Part shown: positions 15,728 to 23,513 of the stretch, one piece after another
Numbering within the stretch: position 1 is the stretch's first letter
Layout: the number at the start of each line of letters is the position of its first letter
From: a bacterium
GTDB taxonomy: Bacteria; Patescibacteriota; Patescibacteriia; Magasanikbacterales; GWA2-37-8
Assembly: GCA_021790135.1 (NCBI GenBank)
Contig: JAJYIJ010000004.1
Location: 1-28,605 of the forward strand
DNA: 28,605 bases
Reading direction: 5' to 3'
Notes under the pieces: generated by a model
The model's input: only the letters and a program-made list of their open reading frames with translations
What the model was told of the DNA's origin: nothing
Databases searched by the model: none
Position numbers and translations under genes: made by a program

Positions 15728-17803
15728 ATGCCTGAAACAGCTCATAGTTATGGCGTCGGGCCCGGAATGGGCGTCAATGACGACGTGGAAATGGAGGCCA
15801 GTTTACAAGCACGGATTGAAGAATTGAAGAAGACACTTGAGGTAAATGGAATACAAGGCGAAGAGAGAGAGAAATTTATTATCGAATTCATCAAAAATTT
15901 TATCACGGCCGAAAAGTTTCGTCTTGGCTGGTTGAATGATACCTCTGATCTTGACAAAATAAACGATGTTGAATTACTGATGGCTAGTGGATATAATTTG
16001 AAATTTATTCAACGGCATCATGCGGTCGGTCAGCTTTTGGATGCGGCTGGAGAGTTGGCGGCGGAAAAACGCATTGAGGGCGTGTCTGTCCAAGATATAT
16101 ATCAAGCTCTACATCACGGTGCGGAAAAAATTCGGACCGTTGGTTTGGGGGCGGATGGTGAACCCGATGGGCGCTCAATTGATTTATTTGTCTATGCCCA
16201 GTGGAGAAAAGCAAAAAAATATATTACTACAATAATGGGAGCAGAGGATCGAGACGCGCTTTTACAACAGTATGGTGGTTCCTGGGACACAATGGAAGAG
16301 GATTTTCTAGATCAAACGAAGCCAGATTTTTCAGTCACAATCACGCAAAGAGACAAAGATGGAGCGCTGAAGACTTGGGGGAAGTCTAACCAACCAATTA
16401 AAGTGGTGGAGAATTTGAAGCTAATGCTCAAAAAACCATCTATTTCCGCAGATGACTTCGATTCATATTATGCGACAATCCAGAAATGTCAGCCTTCATT
16501 GCAATATCTTGGTACGTTGCGTGACAAATCCATTGATGGTCATCACGCGGAAAATTCTGGCCACGCTCAAATGATGAAAGGTTTGGAAGGCGAATATACT
16601 TATTTACCGATGACCGGTCGAATGGCCGCCTTGTATACGCGGGGTGATGTTGCCAAGACTACGCCACGCCATCGGGCTGAAGGTCATCCCCATGAAATAG
16701 GTTACTATGAAGAAAATACTTCAACTTGTGTCGGTTTTGAAGCGGAAGCATTGCGCATTTGGCGCCGTGAAGTAACGGATTATCAGGTGCATCAAGCGAC
16801 AAAGCCGCGCACGCTTAACAACTTGATGGCGCTTAGTTCACAGGAAGCTGCAATGGTGGACAAACAAGAGCATACAATGTGGTTTGGAAAGAAAGTCACA
16901 AAAGATGGCAAAGTGAAAACCGGCAAGATTTACGATGGCATGCGGCTTCACTATGATGAGATGTTGAAGAAAGAACGTGGTTATGGCATTACTGAAATAG
17001 AAATTGGAGATAAAATAATGACAGATATTATTGCGGTACATTTTGTTGTTAATCCACGTGATTGGGTGATGACTTTTGGGAAAGTCAGCGGCTTTTATGA
17101 TGCTCGTGATATTACTTCTGGCACGAAAGCGCTTGATGAGGATAAGGTAGGACGGCCTGTCTTGGTTTTTTATGCCAAGCATCCCGTAGGACAGACAGAT
17201 TTTACTCGCGACAGTGGTGATCTACAGCCAGGAATGCCGTCTGAATACGGAGAAATTCACATTCGTGGTTTTACTGCCTTAGCCAAATATGTTAAGTGGC
17301 GCGTTGACAGTGGCGATGTGCCAGGTATTAAAAATTCAAATGACATTAAAACGGACTTCGTAAAAGATATCAGTACAGACAGGGAAAATGCGCGCAAGGC
17401 GGAAAAAGGAAATGAAAATTACGAATATGATCACACTGGAGATGTGCAAGCGCTTGCCGCTATTTTGCACGACAGTTTTGGCGACCAATTCGAGAATGCT
17501 CTTGATATTATAGCGGGGAAAAAGAGGGCGAAAATGTCTTTTTTGCGTAAAGGCACGCCAGTTACAATAAAATCAACAGACGAATTGCAGGAGGCGCTTG
17601 GAAGGATTTTGGATGCCCATGCCCCACTTTTGTTTGAGCAGGCGAAAGCAGTCACAAATGAGCAGGCGCCGGAAACAGCAAGTCGGCGGCTTATCGAAAT
17701 TATGAAATTTATCGTTGACGGCAAAGACAAACTAACGCCTCAAGCGCTGGGAGAGGTAGTAGACAAAATGCCCGCCGTGTCTCCCTGGGTACTGCTTGAC
17801 TAA
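15728..17803 (+). CDS. large soluble protein of unknown family in the secretion operon
   Basis: A 691-residue protein that I do not recognise. It has no signal peptide and no membrane helix, so it is predicted to be cytoplasmic. The N-terminal ~150 residues are charged and helical (EASLQARIEELKKTLEVNG near residues 24-42). The middle part, about 230-480, looks alpha/beta and is rich in His and Asp/Glu, with segments such as DGHHAENSGHAQMMKG, TTPRHRAEGHPHE and VNPRDWVMTFGKVSGFYDAR. The C-terminal ~120 residues are helical again. The clustered His residues could bind metal, but I see no known motif such as HD, HNH or HEXXH. It begins 10 bases after the VirB6-like gene and ends 12 bases before the next, so it is part of the same transcript and probably works with the cytoplasmic face of the export machine. 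Confidence 0.8.
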   Translation: MPETAHSYGVGPGMGVNDDVEMEASLQARIEELKKTLEVNGIQGEEREKFIIEFIKNFITAEKFRLGWLNDTSDLDKINDVELLMASGYNLKFIQRHHAVGQLLDAAGELAAEKRIEGVSVQDIYQALHHGAEKIRTVGLGADGEPDGRSIDLFVYAQWRKAKKYITTIMGAEDRDALLQQYGGSWDTMEEDFLDQTKPDFSVTITQRDKDGALKTWGKSNQPIKVVENLKLMLKKPSISADDFDSYYATIQKCQPSLQYLGTLRDKSIDGHHAENSGHAQMMKGLEGEYTYLPMTGRMAALYTRGDVAKTTPRHRAEGHPHEIGYYEENTSTCVGFEAEALRIWRREVTDYQVHQATKPRTLNNLMALSSQEAAMVDKQEHTMWFGKKVTKDGKVKTGKIYDGMRLHYDEMLKKERGYGITEIEIGDKIMTDIIAVHFVVNPRDWVMTFGKVSGFYDARDITSGTKALDEDKVGRPVLVFYAKHPVGQTDFTRDSGDLQPGMPSEYGEIHIRGFTALAKYVKWRVDSGDVPGIKNSNDIKTDFVKDISTDRENARKAEKGNENYEYDHTGDVQALAAILHDSFGDQFENALDIIAGKKRAKMSFLRKGTPVTIKSTDELQEALGRILDAHAPLLFEQAKAVTNEQAPETASRRLIEIMKFIVDGKDKLTPQALGEVVDKMPAVSPWVLLD

Positions 17804-17815
17804 CCAAAGAATAGT

Positions 17816-19135
17816 ATGATGCATTTTTCAAACGCCCTTGATCGTCTTGATCGCAGCCTTGCTCTTATAGAAGACGAAGCAGAGTATAAGCGTTTGTACA
17901 ATGAAATCGACCGCCTAGAGGGTAAGGATCCAAATCTCATCCGCTGTTTGGCCTGTCTCATTTTTTTCCCTGAAGATCGAGCACAGGGTGAAGCCGCCGA
18001 TGATAATCATATTTGTCATTCGCTCGATCGGCTATTGACGCTGTTGAGAAATGAAAAAAATGAATTGCAACCATATACGCGCGAAGAAATTGTGTTGGCA
18101 TTTGATACTTTAGACAGTCTAAAGGATGAGAGCGTTCGTGAGCGAACGATGTATACTCTATATAGATTGTTTGATGGCACCTACCCAGATGTTGCCCTGG
18201 CGATTGTTGAGCAACTTGAGATGCTCACCGATGGCCAGATCTTATTTGGCGAACTATCGGCTGAAGACTCTTTGCTTTACAGTAAAGTATATGTTTTGAC
18301 ACTCAGCCTATACAGCGTCATTATGCCGACTGACCGATTGGATTTTATGTTGCGTGATTATTTATGTTTGTTGTTGGTTCTGATGGATGTCGAATTAATT
18401 CCCGTCCTCACTGATCATATTCGGACAACCTATGCATTGGTTGAAAATCGACGTCAAGCTAGTTTGGATTTTGCCGCTGCCATCGGCATGAATCCATTAG
18501 ATTTAGGTAAAGATGTTGTGGGGAGAACGCAAGCGGTAAAGGACTGGATTAAAAAGGCCGGGGATGAAATAGGGAAAGTTGCTGTTCCAGAAAAATCGCT
18601 TGATGTTGTTATGGCGTGGTTAACTAAAAGTTCTGACGTGCTGGCAAATGATGTGTATGCTCAATCCTTGATTAGCCACTTAGTTTTGGCCTATGTTGCC
18701 TTAATTTCCGGCTATGCTATTTTGGAATATCATGGCGAGGACGAGTTCGAAAGTTTGGTTACAGCTTTAGAAAAGGAAGAGGCGATGCCGCCTTTGAAGC
18801 CACCAGCGCGAACAACCGAAGAGCAACTCCTGCCAGTTACTTCGCAACAGAGTTTCCCAGAGATGCTTTTGGATCATCGACTTGATTTTTTTGACTGGAT
18901 TTCTGAACAAAAGATCTATGAAATTATGAAAGAATGGCTGAAAGGAATTGGGGGAAAAGCTATGGCCTGGGAGGCTTTAGCTGACATTTTGCGTGAGGTG
19001 GTCCCTAAAGAGCTTACGCAAGAACAGGTGGCCATTTTACTCGGTTTGGATAATCATTTAAAAGAGGATGGGTATTCGAAAACTCCGGATTTAGTATTTT
19101 ATAATGAAGAAAGAGATAAATTTGAGTTGGCATAA
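17816..19135 (+). CDS. all-helical protein of unknown family in the secretion operon
   Basis: A 439-residue protein that I do not recognise. It is acidic, Leu-rich and predicted almost entirely alpha-helical, with repeated short helix pairs in the first 230 residues (for example DRLDRSLALIEDEAEYKRL and TREEIVLAFDTLDSLKDESV), suggestive of a HEAT/TPR-like solenoid without a clear repeat match. One moderately hydrophobic stretch (about residues 170-200) and another near 285-300 are too polar or short for confident membrane helices. A Pro-rich linker near 321-335 separates a C-terminal helical domain. ATG 17816 is followed at once by a second ATG (17819), so the exact start is uncertain by one codon. 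The stop lies one base before the next start. A cytoplasmic adaptor role is possible (inference only). Confidence 0.78.
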   Translation: MMHFSNALDRLDRSLALIEDEAEYKRLYNEIDRLEGKDPNLIRCLACLIFFPEDRAQGEAADDNHICHSLDRLLTLLRNEKNELQPYTREEIVLAFDTLDSLKDESVRERTMYTLYRLFDGTYPDVALAIVEQLEMLTDGQILFGELSAEDSLLYSKVYVLTLSLYSVIMPTDRLDFMLRDYLCLLLVLMDVELIPVLTDHIRTTYALVENRRQASLDFAAAIGMNPLDLGKDVVGRTQAVKDWIKKAGDEIGKVAVPEKSLDVVMAWLTKSSDVLANDVYAQSLISHLVLAYVALISGYAILEYHGEDEFESLVTALEKEEAMPPLKPPARTTEEQLLPVTSQQSFPEMLLDHRLDFFDWISEQKIYEIMKEWLKGIGGKAMAWEALADILREVVPKELTQEQVAILLGLDNHLKEDGYSKTPDLVFYNEERDKFELA

Positions 19136-19136
19136 T

Positions 19137-20228
19137 ATGGCAAAAGCGTCGACTAACCCAACTATCCTAGTCAAAAAAGCCGATGGCACATCGGTGCGTT
19201 TGCCATTGTCGGAAGTGTTAAAATCTAAGAAAGAGGCGCCGGTTCAAAAAGTGGCGAAGACAGAGCCGCCGGCACAATCAAAGAATCGACAAATGCCGCC
19301 TGACGCGAGCGCTCAGCCGGTTTCAACACCGCCAGGACAAGCGGCGGTAAAAAAATCTATGTCTCTTCTACCGGCTGCGCTTCCGGAAAATTTGCCGGCT
19401 GTTCCAATTTCCCTAAAAAAACCAGCTTCGTCCTCGACGCCTGAGGATTTTACCTCCCTTCTTGAGGAAGAGACGCCGGTTGCGCCTCCAAATGCGCTCG
19501 TGACCACGTTGAAGCCGGATAGCCGTTTGGATCAAGTGGAGGAATTGATCAAAAAACTTTCTTTCACTCCGCCGCCGGCGACGCTCAATCGTTTGCGTAC
19601 GGCAATTCAACTTTTGCTCAAAGACGTGCGGACACCGGAACAAACGCAGGCGATACTTGTACGATCGCCCGCTGATGGCGGTGTCGGGCTTAATCCTGCC
19701 ACTGCCAAAGAGATCATTGGGCTCGTGGCGCAACGGCCGACCGCCGCTGCACCAGTTAAGTCGGGGAGTGCTCTGCCAAAGGCAGCACAAGAAATCACCC
19801 ATTCGAACGTTAGTGGATCCTTAAGCCAGAAGGCCGAGCCACAAGATGGTTCATTGCGTCTAAACGCGGCGCTTCGTCCGACTCCGACAGTGAATGATAT
19901 CAGCGCTCGTCCATTTGAATTGACGCCGGTGGATGAGATTCGTTATATCACCTTGACTGATTTTCGTCGTTCCTCCGGCAACCCGACCGATGCCGCTCTT
20001 CGTTTGGAACAAAAGTTCAACAACATTCGTGACGAATCGATCGTGTCCTATCTTGAAGCCTTAGAAGCCTGGCGTCAGGCGCCGCTCTATACTGCCTATC
20101 TGACGCGCGTGGGCGTGGCTTTGGCTGGGGGAAAAACGATTGCGGAACCGACCGTTGACGCCGCCACGATTCAATTTAATGAGATCCAGGCTCTCATTTC
20201 AATGGAAGAAAGATTGCCATATCTATGA
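19137..20228 (+). CDS. Pro/Ala-rich linker protein with a C-terminal helical domain
   Basis: The protein has 363 residues from ATG 19137, one base after the preceding stop. An in-frame ATG at 19104 would overlap the upstream gene by 32 bases and seems less likely. The N-terminal part starts with a small beta-like stretch (NPTILVKKADGTSVRLPLSE). It is followed by a disordered Lys/Pro/Ala-rich region (about 30-130), a helical segment at about 127-205 (LDQVEELIKKLSFTPPPATL), a second linker, and a C-terminal helical domain (about 265-363) with EIRYITLTDFRRSSGNPTDA and SYLEALEAWRQAPLYTAYL. No membrane helix. I do not know the family. The two-domain flexible layout fits a tether or assembly factor. 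It overlaps prgI by four bases (ATGA), so the two are translationally coupled. Confidence 0.75.
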   Translation: MAKASTNPTILVKKADGTSVRLPLSEVLKSKKEAPVQKVAKTEPPAQSKNRQMPPDASAQPVSTPPGQAAVKKSMSLLPAALPENLPAVPISLKKPASSSTPEDFTSLLEEETPVAPPNALVTTLKPDSRLDQVEELIKKLSFTPPPATLNRLRTAIQLLLKDVRTPEQTQAILVRSPADGGVGLNPATAKEIIGLVAQRPTAAAPVKSGSALPKAAQEITHSNVSGSLSQKAEPQDGSLRLNAALRPTPTVNDISARPFELTPVDEIRYITLTDFRRSSGNPTDAALRLEQKFNNIRDESIVSYLEALEAWRQAPLYTAYLTRVGVALAGGKTIAEPTVDAATIQFNEIQALISMEERLPYL

Positions 20229-20656
20229 ACCAGTTTACCGTGCCACAATTTATTGACGTGGAAGACAAAATTTTTGGTCCAATCACAACCCGCCAGTTTG
20301 TGATATTATTAGTGGGAGGTCTTTTAATTTTTATCGCCTACAAATTAGCGGATACAGCTCTTTTTATTTTTTTGTTAGCGCTCATTGGCGGAATCTCACT
20401 CACACTTGCCTTTGTTAAAATTAATGGGCAAGCGTTCCATTATTTTTTACTTAATATTTTGCAGACCATGCGTCGGCCAAGTCGACGCATCTGGAAGAAA
20501 GAGTACAGCAAAGTTGAGCTCGAGTATGCAATCAAGTCCAGCAAGATTCCTGAAGCAGCGCCCAAAGAAACAACACACCGAAGGACCTCGGCGACGCGCA
20601 TTCGTGATTTGTCATTGATGGTGAATACTGGTGGGTATTATAAAGGAGAGGAGTGA
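20225..20656 (+). CDS. prgI: PrgI family protein (type IV secretion-associated membrane protein)
   Basis: A 143-residue protein. Its N-terminus, MNQFTVPQFIDVEDKIFGPI followed by TTRQF, is the PrgI family signature ([VI]PQ[FY]ID[VI]EDKI.GP[LI]T..QF). Two membrane helices follow at about 25-43 and 46-64, then the conserved FHYFLLNILQTMRRPSRRIW and a basic tail. PrgI-type proteins sit next to VirB4 in conjugation and secretion loci of Gram-positives and CPR bacteria and correspond roughly to the VirB3 position. The start overlaps the preceding stop (ATGA at 20225-20228). The last codons fall in one copy of an 18-bp repeat, and a repeat-filled 276-base gap separates it from the VirB4 genes. Confidence 0.9.
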   Translation: MNQFTVPQFIDVEDKIFGPITTRQFVILLVGGLLIFIAYKLADTALFIFLLALIGGISLTLAFVKINGQAFHYFLLNILQTMRRPSRRIWKKEYSKVELEYAIKSSKIPEAAPKETTHRRTSATRIRDLSLMVNTGGYYKGEE

Positions 20657-20780
20657 GCGAAATGGATTATTATTGAGCGAACGAAATGAAAATATTTTTT
20701 CATTTCGTGAGTGGTGGCAATAATCCAATTTCCGAACGAGCGAGTTTATATAGCGTAGCAAATATAAAGGAGAGGAGTGA
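20639..20780 (+). repeat. 18-bp direct repeats flanking a palindrome after prgI
   Basis: TATAAAGGAGAGGAGTGA occurs exactly at 20639-20656 (the last codons and stop of prgI) and at 20763-20780. Between them are a perfect 12-bp stem, 20681-20692 with 20697-20708, enclosed by weaker arms GGATTATTATTG (20664-20675) and CAATAATCC (20718-20726). Near the second copy is a small TTTATAT/ATATAAA pair. The arrangement fits a palindromic insertion that duplicated its target, or a local duplication. The stem has no T-run after it, so I do not call it a terminator. Confidence 0.75.
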
Positions 20781-20790
20781 ATTTTCTTGG

Positions 20791-20915
20791 TTGTCATTCT
20801 GAGCAAAGCGCCATGCCTACCTATACCTACCGGCAGGCAGGCGGCAGGCAGGAAGAATCTAAGCCAAGCCGTTAAAATAACCCACGTAGATCTTTCGCTA
20901 CGCTCAAGATGACAG
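20791..20915. mobile_element. nuclease-less copy of the GIY-YIG-type inverted-repeat element (copy 2)
   Basis: The left arm TTGTCATTCTGAGCAAAGCG (20791-20810) continues as AAGAATCT only at 20853-20860, after a 42-base GC-rich insert (20811-20852) containing two GGCAGGCAGG units and a CCTACCGGCAGG palindrome. The right arm, AGATCTTTCGCTACGCTCAAGATGACAG reading (20888-20915), is the inverse of the left one. The interior is only 27 bases with no gene. It is a MITE-like relative of the element at 11782-12168, sitting within the secretion operon just ahead of the VirB4 genes. Confidence 0.75.
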
Positions 20916-20932
20916 AAAAATGATGAAAACCT

Positions 20933-21619
20933 ATGGAAAATAAACAAGCGGCCAAAAAGAAAAAGCATGCCATCTCGGTCCAACAACATTTGTTGATAGC
21001 CGAGATTAAGCAAGATACGGTAATCATGAAAGATGGCACCCTTCGGGCGGTTCTTTTGGCTTCGAGTATTAATTTTGCTTTAAAAAATGAAGATGAACAA
21101 AACGCAATTATCTCCGCGTATGTTGGTTTTTTAAACTCGCTTGATCACCCGTTGCAAGTGATCATCCAGTCCCGGCGCCTGCAAATCAAGCCATATTTGG
21201 AGCGTCTGATTGAGCAGGAACGTAAACAAAGTAACGAACTTCTTCGCACGCAAATTGCCGATTATCGTTCGTTTATTTCCGAATTGGTAACGCTGGGAGA
21301 AATAATGAGTAAACAATTCTACGTCATCGTTCCGTATGATCCGCTTTCAAATAAAAATAAAAGTTTTTGGTCACGCCTTGGCGAAGTACTCAACCCTGGC
21401 GGGGCAGTGCGTCTGAAAGGGGAGCGATTTTTGAAACGCAAGCATGATCTTGATGCGCGCGTTCGACAAGTTGAGGGCGGGCTGACTGGCATCGGACTCA
21501 CCCTCGCTCGGCTTGACACGCAATCACTTATCGAGTTATTTTTTTCCACCTATAATACCGATATTGCGCTTTCGGAGGAATTGCCGCCGCTTAATAAATT
21601 ACAAACTGAAGAACTGTAA
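20933..21619 (+). CDS. VirB4/TraC N-terminal-domain protein (split VirB4, part 1)
   Basis: A 228-residue soluble protein. A Lys-rich N-terminus is followed by a domain typical of what precedes the ATPase in VirB4/TraC proteins: LLIAEIKQDTVIMKDGTLRA near 20-39, SINFALKNEDEQNAIISAYV near 45-64, HPLQVIIQSRRLQIKPYLER near 72-91, KQFYVIVPYDPL near 126-137, and an end ARLDTQSLIELFFSTYNTD that corresponds to the L-x-x-L-x-x-x-YN region preceding the ATPase in VirB4. It contains no Walker motifs. It stops only 5 bases before the ATPase gene, so the ancestral protein appears split here. The start ATG follows the copy-2 element by 17 bases, and no Shine-Dalgarno is present. The family link rests on pattern and position. 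Confidence 0.75.
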   Translation: MENKQAAKKKKHAISVQQHLLIAEIKQDTVIMKDGTLRAVLLASSINFALKNEDEQNAIISAYVGFLNSLDHPLQVIIQSRRLQIKPYLERLIEQERKQSNELLRTQIADYRSFISELVTLGEIMSKQFYVIVPYDPLSNKNKSFWSRLGEVLNPGGAVRLKGERFLKRKHDLDARVRQVEGGLTGIGLTLARLDTQSLIELFFSTYNTDIALSEELPPLNKLQTEEL

Positions 21620-21624
21620 TTCGT

Positions 21625-23490
21625 ATGGCTTTCAAACCTGTCACCGCTGCTGTCCCTCCTAGTAAAAGAAAAATGAGCGCTGAGAAAAAACGGGAAGCTG
21701 AACAAACAAGCGAACAATTGATAACGCTTGAGGAGGAGCGAACCTACCGCGAAGGCGTGGTGGCTATTCGCGACCTCATCGCTCCGGCCTCTTTTAGCGT
21801 AGAATCGAGTTTTTTGCAACTTGGCACTGCTTTTTGTCGCACTATTTTCGTGGTTAGCTATCCGCGCTATATATCCATCGGCTGGAGCTCGCCCATAATA
21901 AATTTGTCCATCACGATGGACATTGCGATGTATTTTTATCCGGTAAAGTCGGCTGTTATTTTGAAACAGTTGAAAAATAAAGTGGGCGCCTTGGAAGCGC
22001 AAATTAATGCCGACGCCGAAAAAGGTGCCCCCCGTGACCCTCTGCGTGAAACGGCCCTGCGTGATGCGGAAGAATTGCGCGATAATTTGACACAGGGGAC
22101 TGAACATTTTTTCCAATTTGCTTTTTACGTTACCATTTACGCCGACGCCAAAGAAAAATTGGACCAAATTTCCGAGGACATTGAAAGTATTTTTGGCTCT
22201 AAGCTCATTTCCAGCCGTAAAGTATTGTTTCAAGCCGAACAAGGTTTCAATTCCACGTTTCCTCTCTGCAACGATGAGCTCATGATTGCTTTCAACATGA
22301 ACTCGAGCCCGATCGCTGCTTCGTTTCCTTTTATTTCCGCCGAATTGACCTCGGATGAAGGCATTTTGTACGGCATCAATCGCCACAACAATAGTTTGAT
22401 TTTGTTTGATCGTTTTTCTCTGCAAAATGCCAACATGGTCGTTTTTGCCACATCCGGCGCCGGGAAAAGTTATGCCGTCAAATTGGAAATATTGCGTACG
22501 ATGATGATGGGCACCGACATTATCGTCATTGATCCGGAAATGGAATACAAACATTTATGCGACGCAGTCGGCGGAACCTATATCAACATTTCTCTTTCCT
22601 CAGAAAGCAAAATTAATCCGTTTGATTTGCCGCGGCCAATCGGACAGGAGGTATCGGTCGACGATATTATCCGTGGCGCAGTCATTACGGTTAAGGGGTT
22701 GCTCCGTATCATGCTCGGGGGACTTACGACTGAAGAAGACGCCATCATTGATCGGGCCTTGATTGAAACGTACGCCAAAAAAGATATTACCAGCAATGTT
22801 GACCTCTCCACCGTCGAGCCTCCTATTATGCAGGATTTGGGTGAAATATTGGAAGGCATGGAGGGGGCAGGACAGCTCGTCTTAAAATTGAAAAAATATA
22901 CTGAGGGGACATTCAGCGGTTTGTTTAACGCCCCGACCAACGTCGACATGAAGAACCAACTCGTCGTCTTTAGCGTCCGTGATCTTGAAGATGAATTGCG
23001 GCCGATTGCCATTTATGCCGTCATTAATTATATTTGGAATGTAGTTCGTTCCGAACGGAAAAAGAGGATCATGGTAATCGACGAAGCCTGGTGGCTGATG
23101 CAGCATGAAGACAGCGCCCGTTTTATTTATGCCCTCGTGAAACGCTGCCGGAAATATTTCTTGGGGGTCACCACTATTACGCAAGACGTCAATGACTTTT
23201 TACGTTCGCAATATGGTCAAGCAATTGTGACAAACTCGGCACTGCAGCTCCTGATGAAACAGTCGCCGGCGGCGGTTGACTTGGTCCAAAAGGTTTTTAT
23301 GTTAACTGAGAGCGAAAAATATCTGCTTTTGGAAAGTGCTGTTGGCGAGGGGATCTTTTTCGCCGGTTTGAAACATGCCGCGATCAAGGTGGTAGCATCG
23401 TATACGGAAGACCAAATCGTGACCACCAACCCGGAGCAGTTGATTGAAATCGAACAGGCCAAGAAAGAATTTGAAGCACAGCAACAGTAA
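21625..23490 (+). CDS. virB4: VirB4-like type IV secretion ATPase (split VirB4, part 2)
   Basis: A 621-residue AAA-like ATPase of the VirB4/TraC/DUF87 group, which powers substrate export or machine assembly at the inner membrane. Residues 1-230 are the VirB4 middle region (YREGVVAIRDLIAPASFSVE, then SYPRYISIGWSS near 78-89). The RecA-like part has Walker A ATSGAGKSYA (275-284), DPEMEY (303-308), NPFDLPR (331-337), Walker B RIMVIDEAWWLMQ (481-493), the glutamine sensor ITQDVNDF (518-525) and TNSALQLLMKQSP (536-548). These are full, intact motifs, so the protein should be active. It starts 5 bases after the VirB4 N-terminal gene and is followed by a single-pass protein. No VirD4 coupling protein or VirB11 is in the window. 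Confidence 0.93.
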   Translation: MAFKPVTAAVPPSKRKMSAEKKREAEQTSEQLITLEEERTYREGVVAIRDLIAPASFSVESSFLQLGTAFCRTIFVVSYPRYISIGWSSPIINLSITMDIAMYFYPVKSAVILKQLKNKVGALEAQINADAEKGAPRDPLRETALRDAEELRDNLTQGTEHFFQFAFYVTIYADAKEKLDQISEDIESIFGSKLISSRKVLFQAEQGFNSTFPLCNDELMIAFNMNSSPIAASFPFISAELTSDEGILYGINRHNNSLILFDRFSLQNANMVVFATSGAGKSYAVKLEILRTMMMGTDIIVIDPEMEYKHLCDAVGGTYINISLSSESKINPFDLPRPIGQEVSVDDIIRGAVITVKGLLRIMLGGLTTEEDAIIDRALIETYAKKDITSNVDLSTVEPPIMQDLGEILEGMEGAGQLVLKLKKYTEGTFSGLFNAPTNVDMKNQLVVFSVRDLEDELRPIAIYAVINYIWNVVRSERKKRIMVIDEAWWLMQHEDSARFIYALVKRCRKYFLGVTTITQDVNDFLRSQYGQAIVTNSALQLLMKQSPAAVDLVQKVFMLTESEKYLLLESAVGEGIFFAGLKHAAIKVVASYTEDQIVTTNPEQLIEIEQAKKEFEAQQQ

Positions 23491-23513
23491 TTTTTGTAAC
23501 TAATTTTCTCCCT

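Noticed and set aside
20664..20726. Hairpin after prgI as an operon terminator
   Set aside because: The stem is AT-rich, with its T-run in the loop side rather than after the stem, so it is not a convincing intrinsic terminator.
20772..20878. Short frame starting at GTG after the second AAGGAGAGG
   Set aside because: It would run through the repeat element and its palindromic insert. The sequence is repeat, not protein-like.
21550..22554. 334-codon open frame on the minus strand opposite virB4
   Set aside because: It lies fully antisense to the confidently assigned ATPase, has no domain pattern, and is compositionally odd (His/Asn-rich), as expected for a shadow frame.
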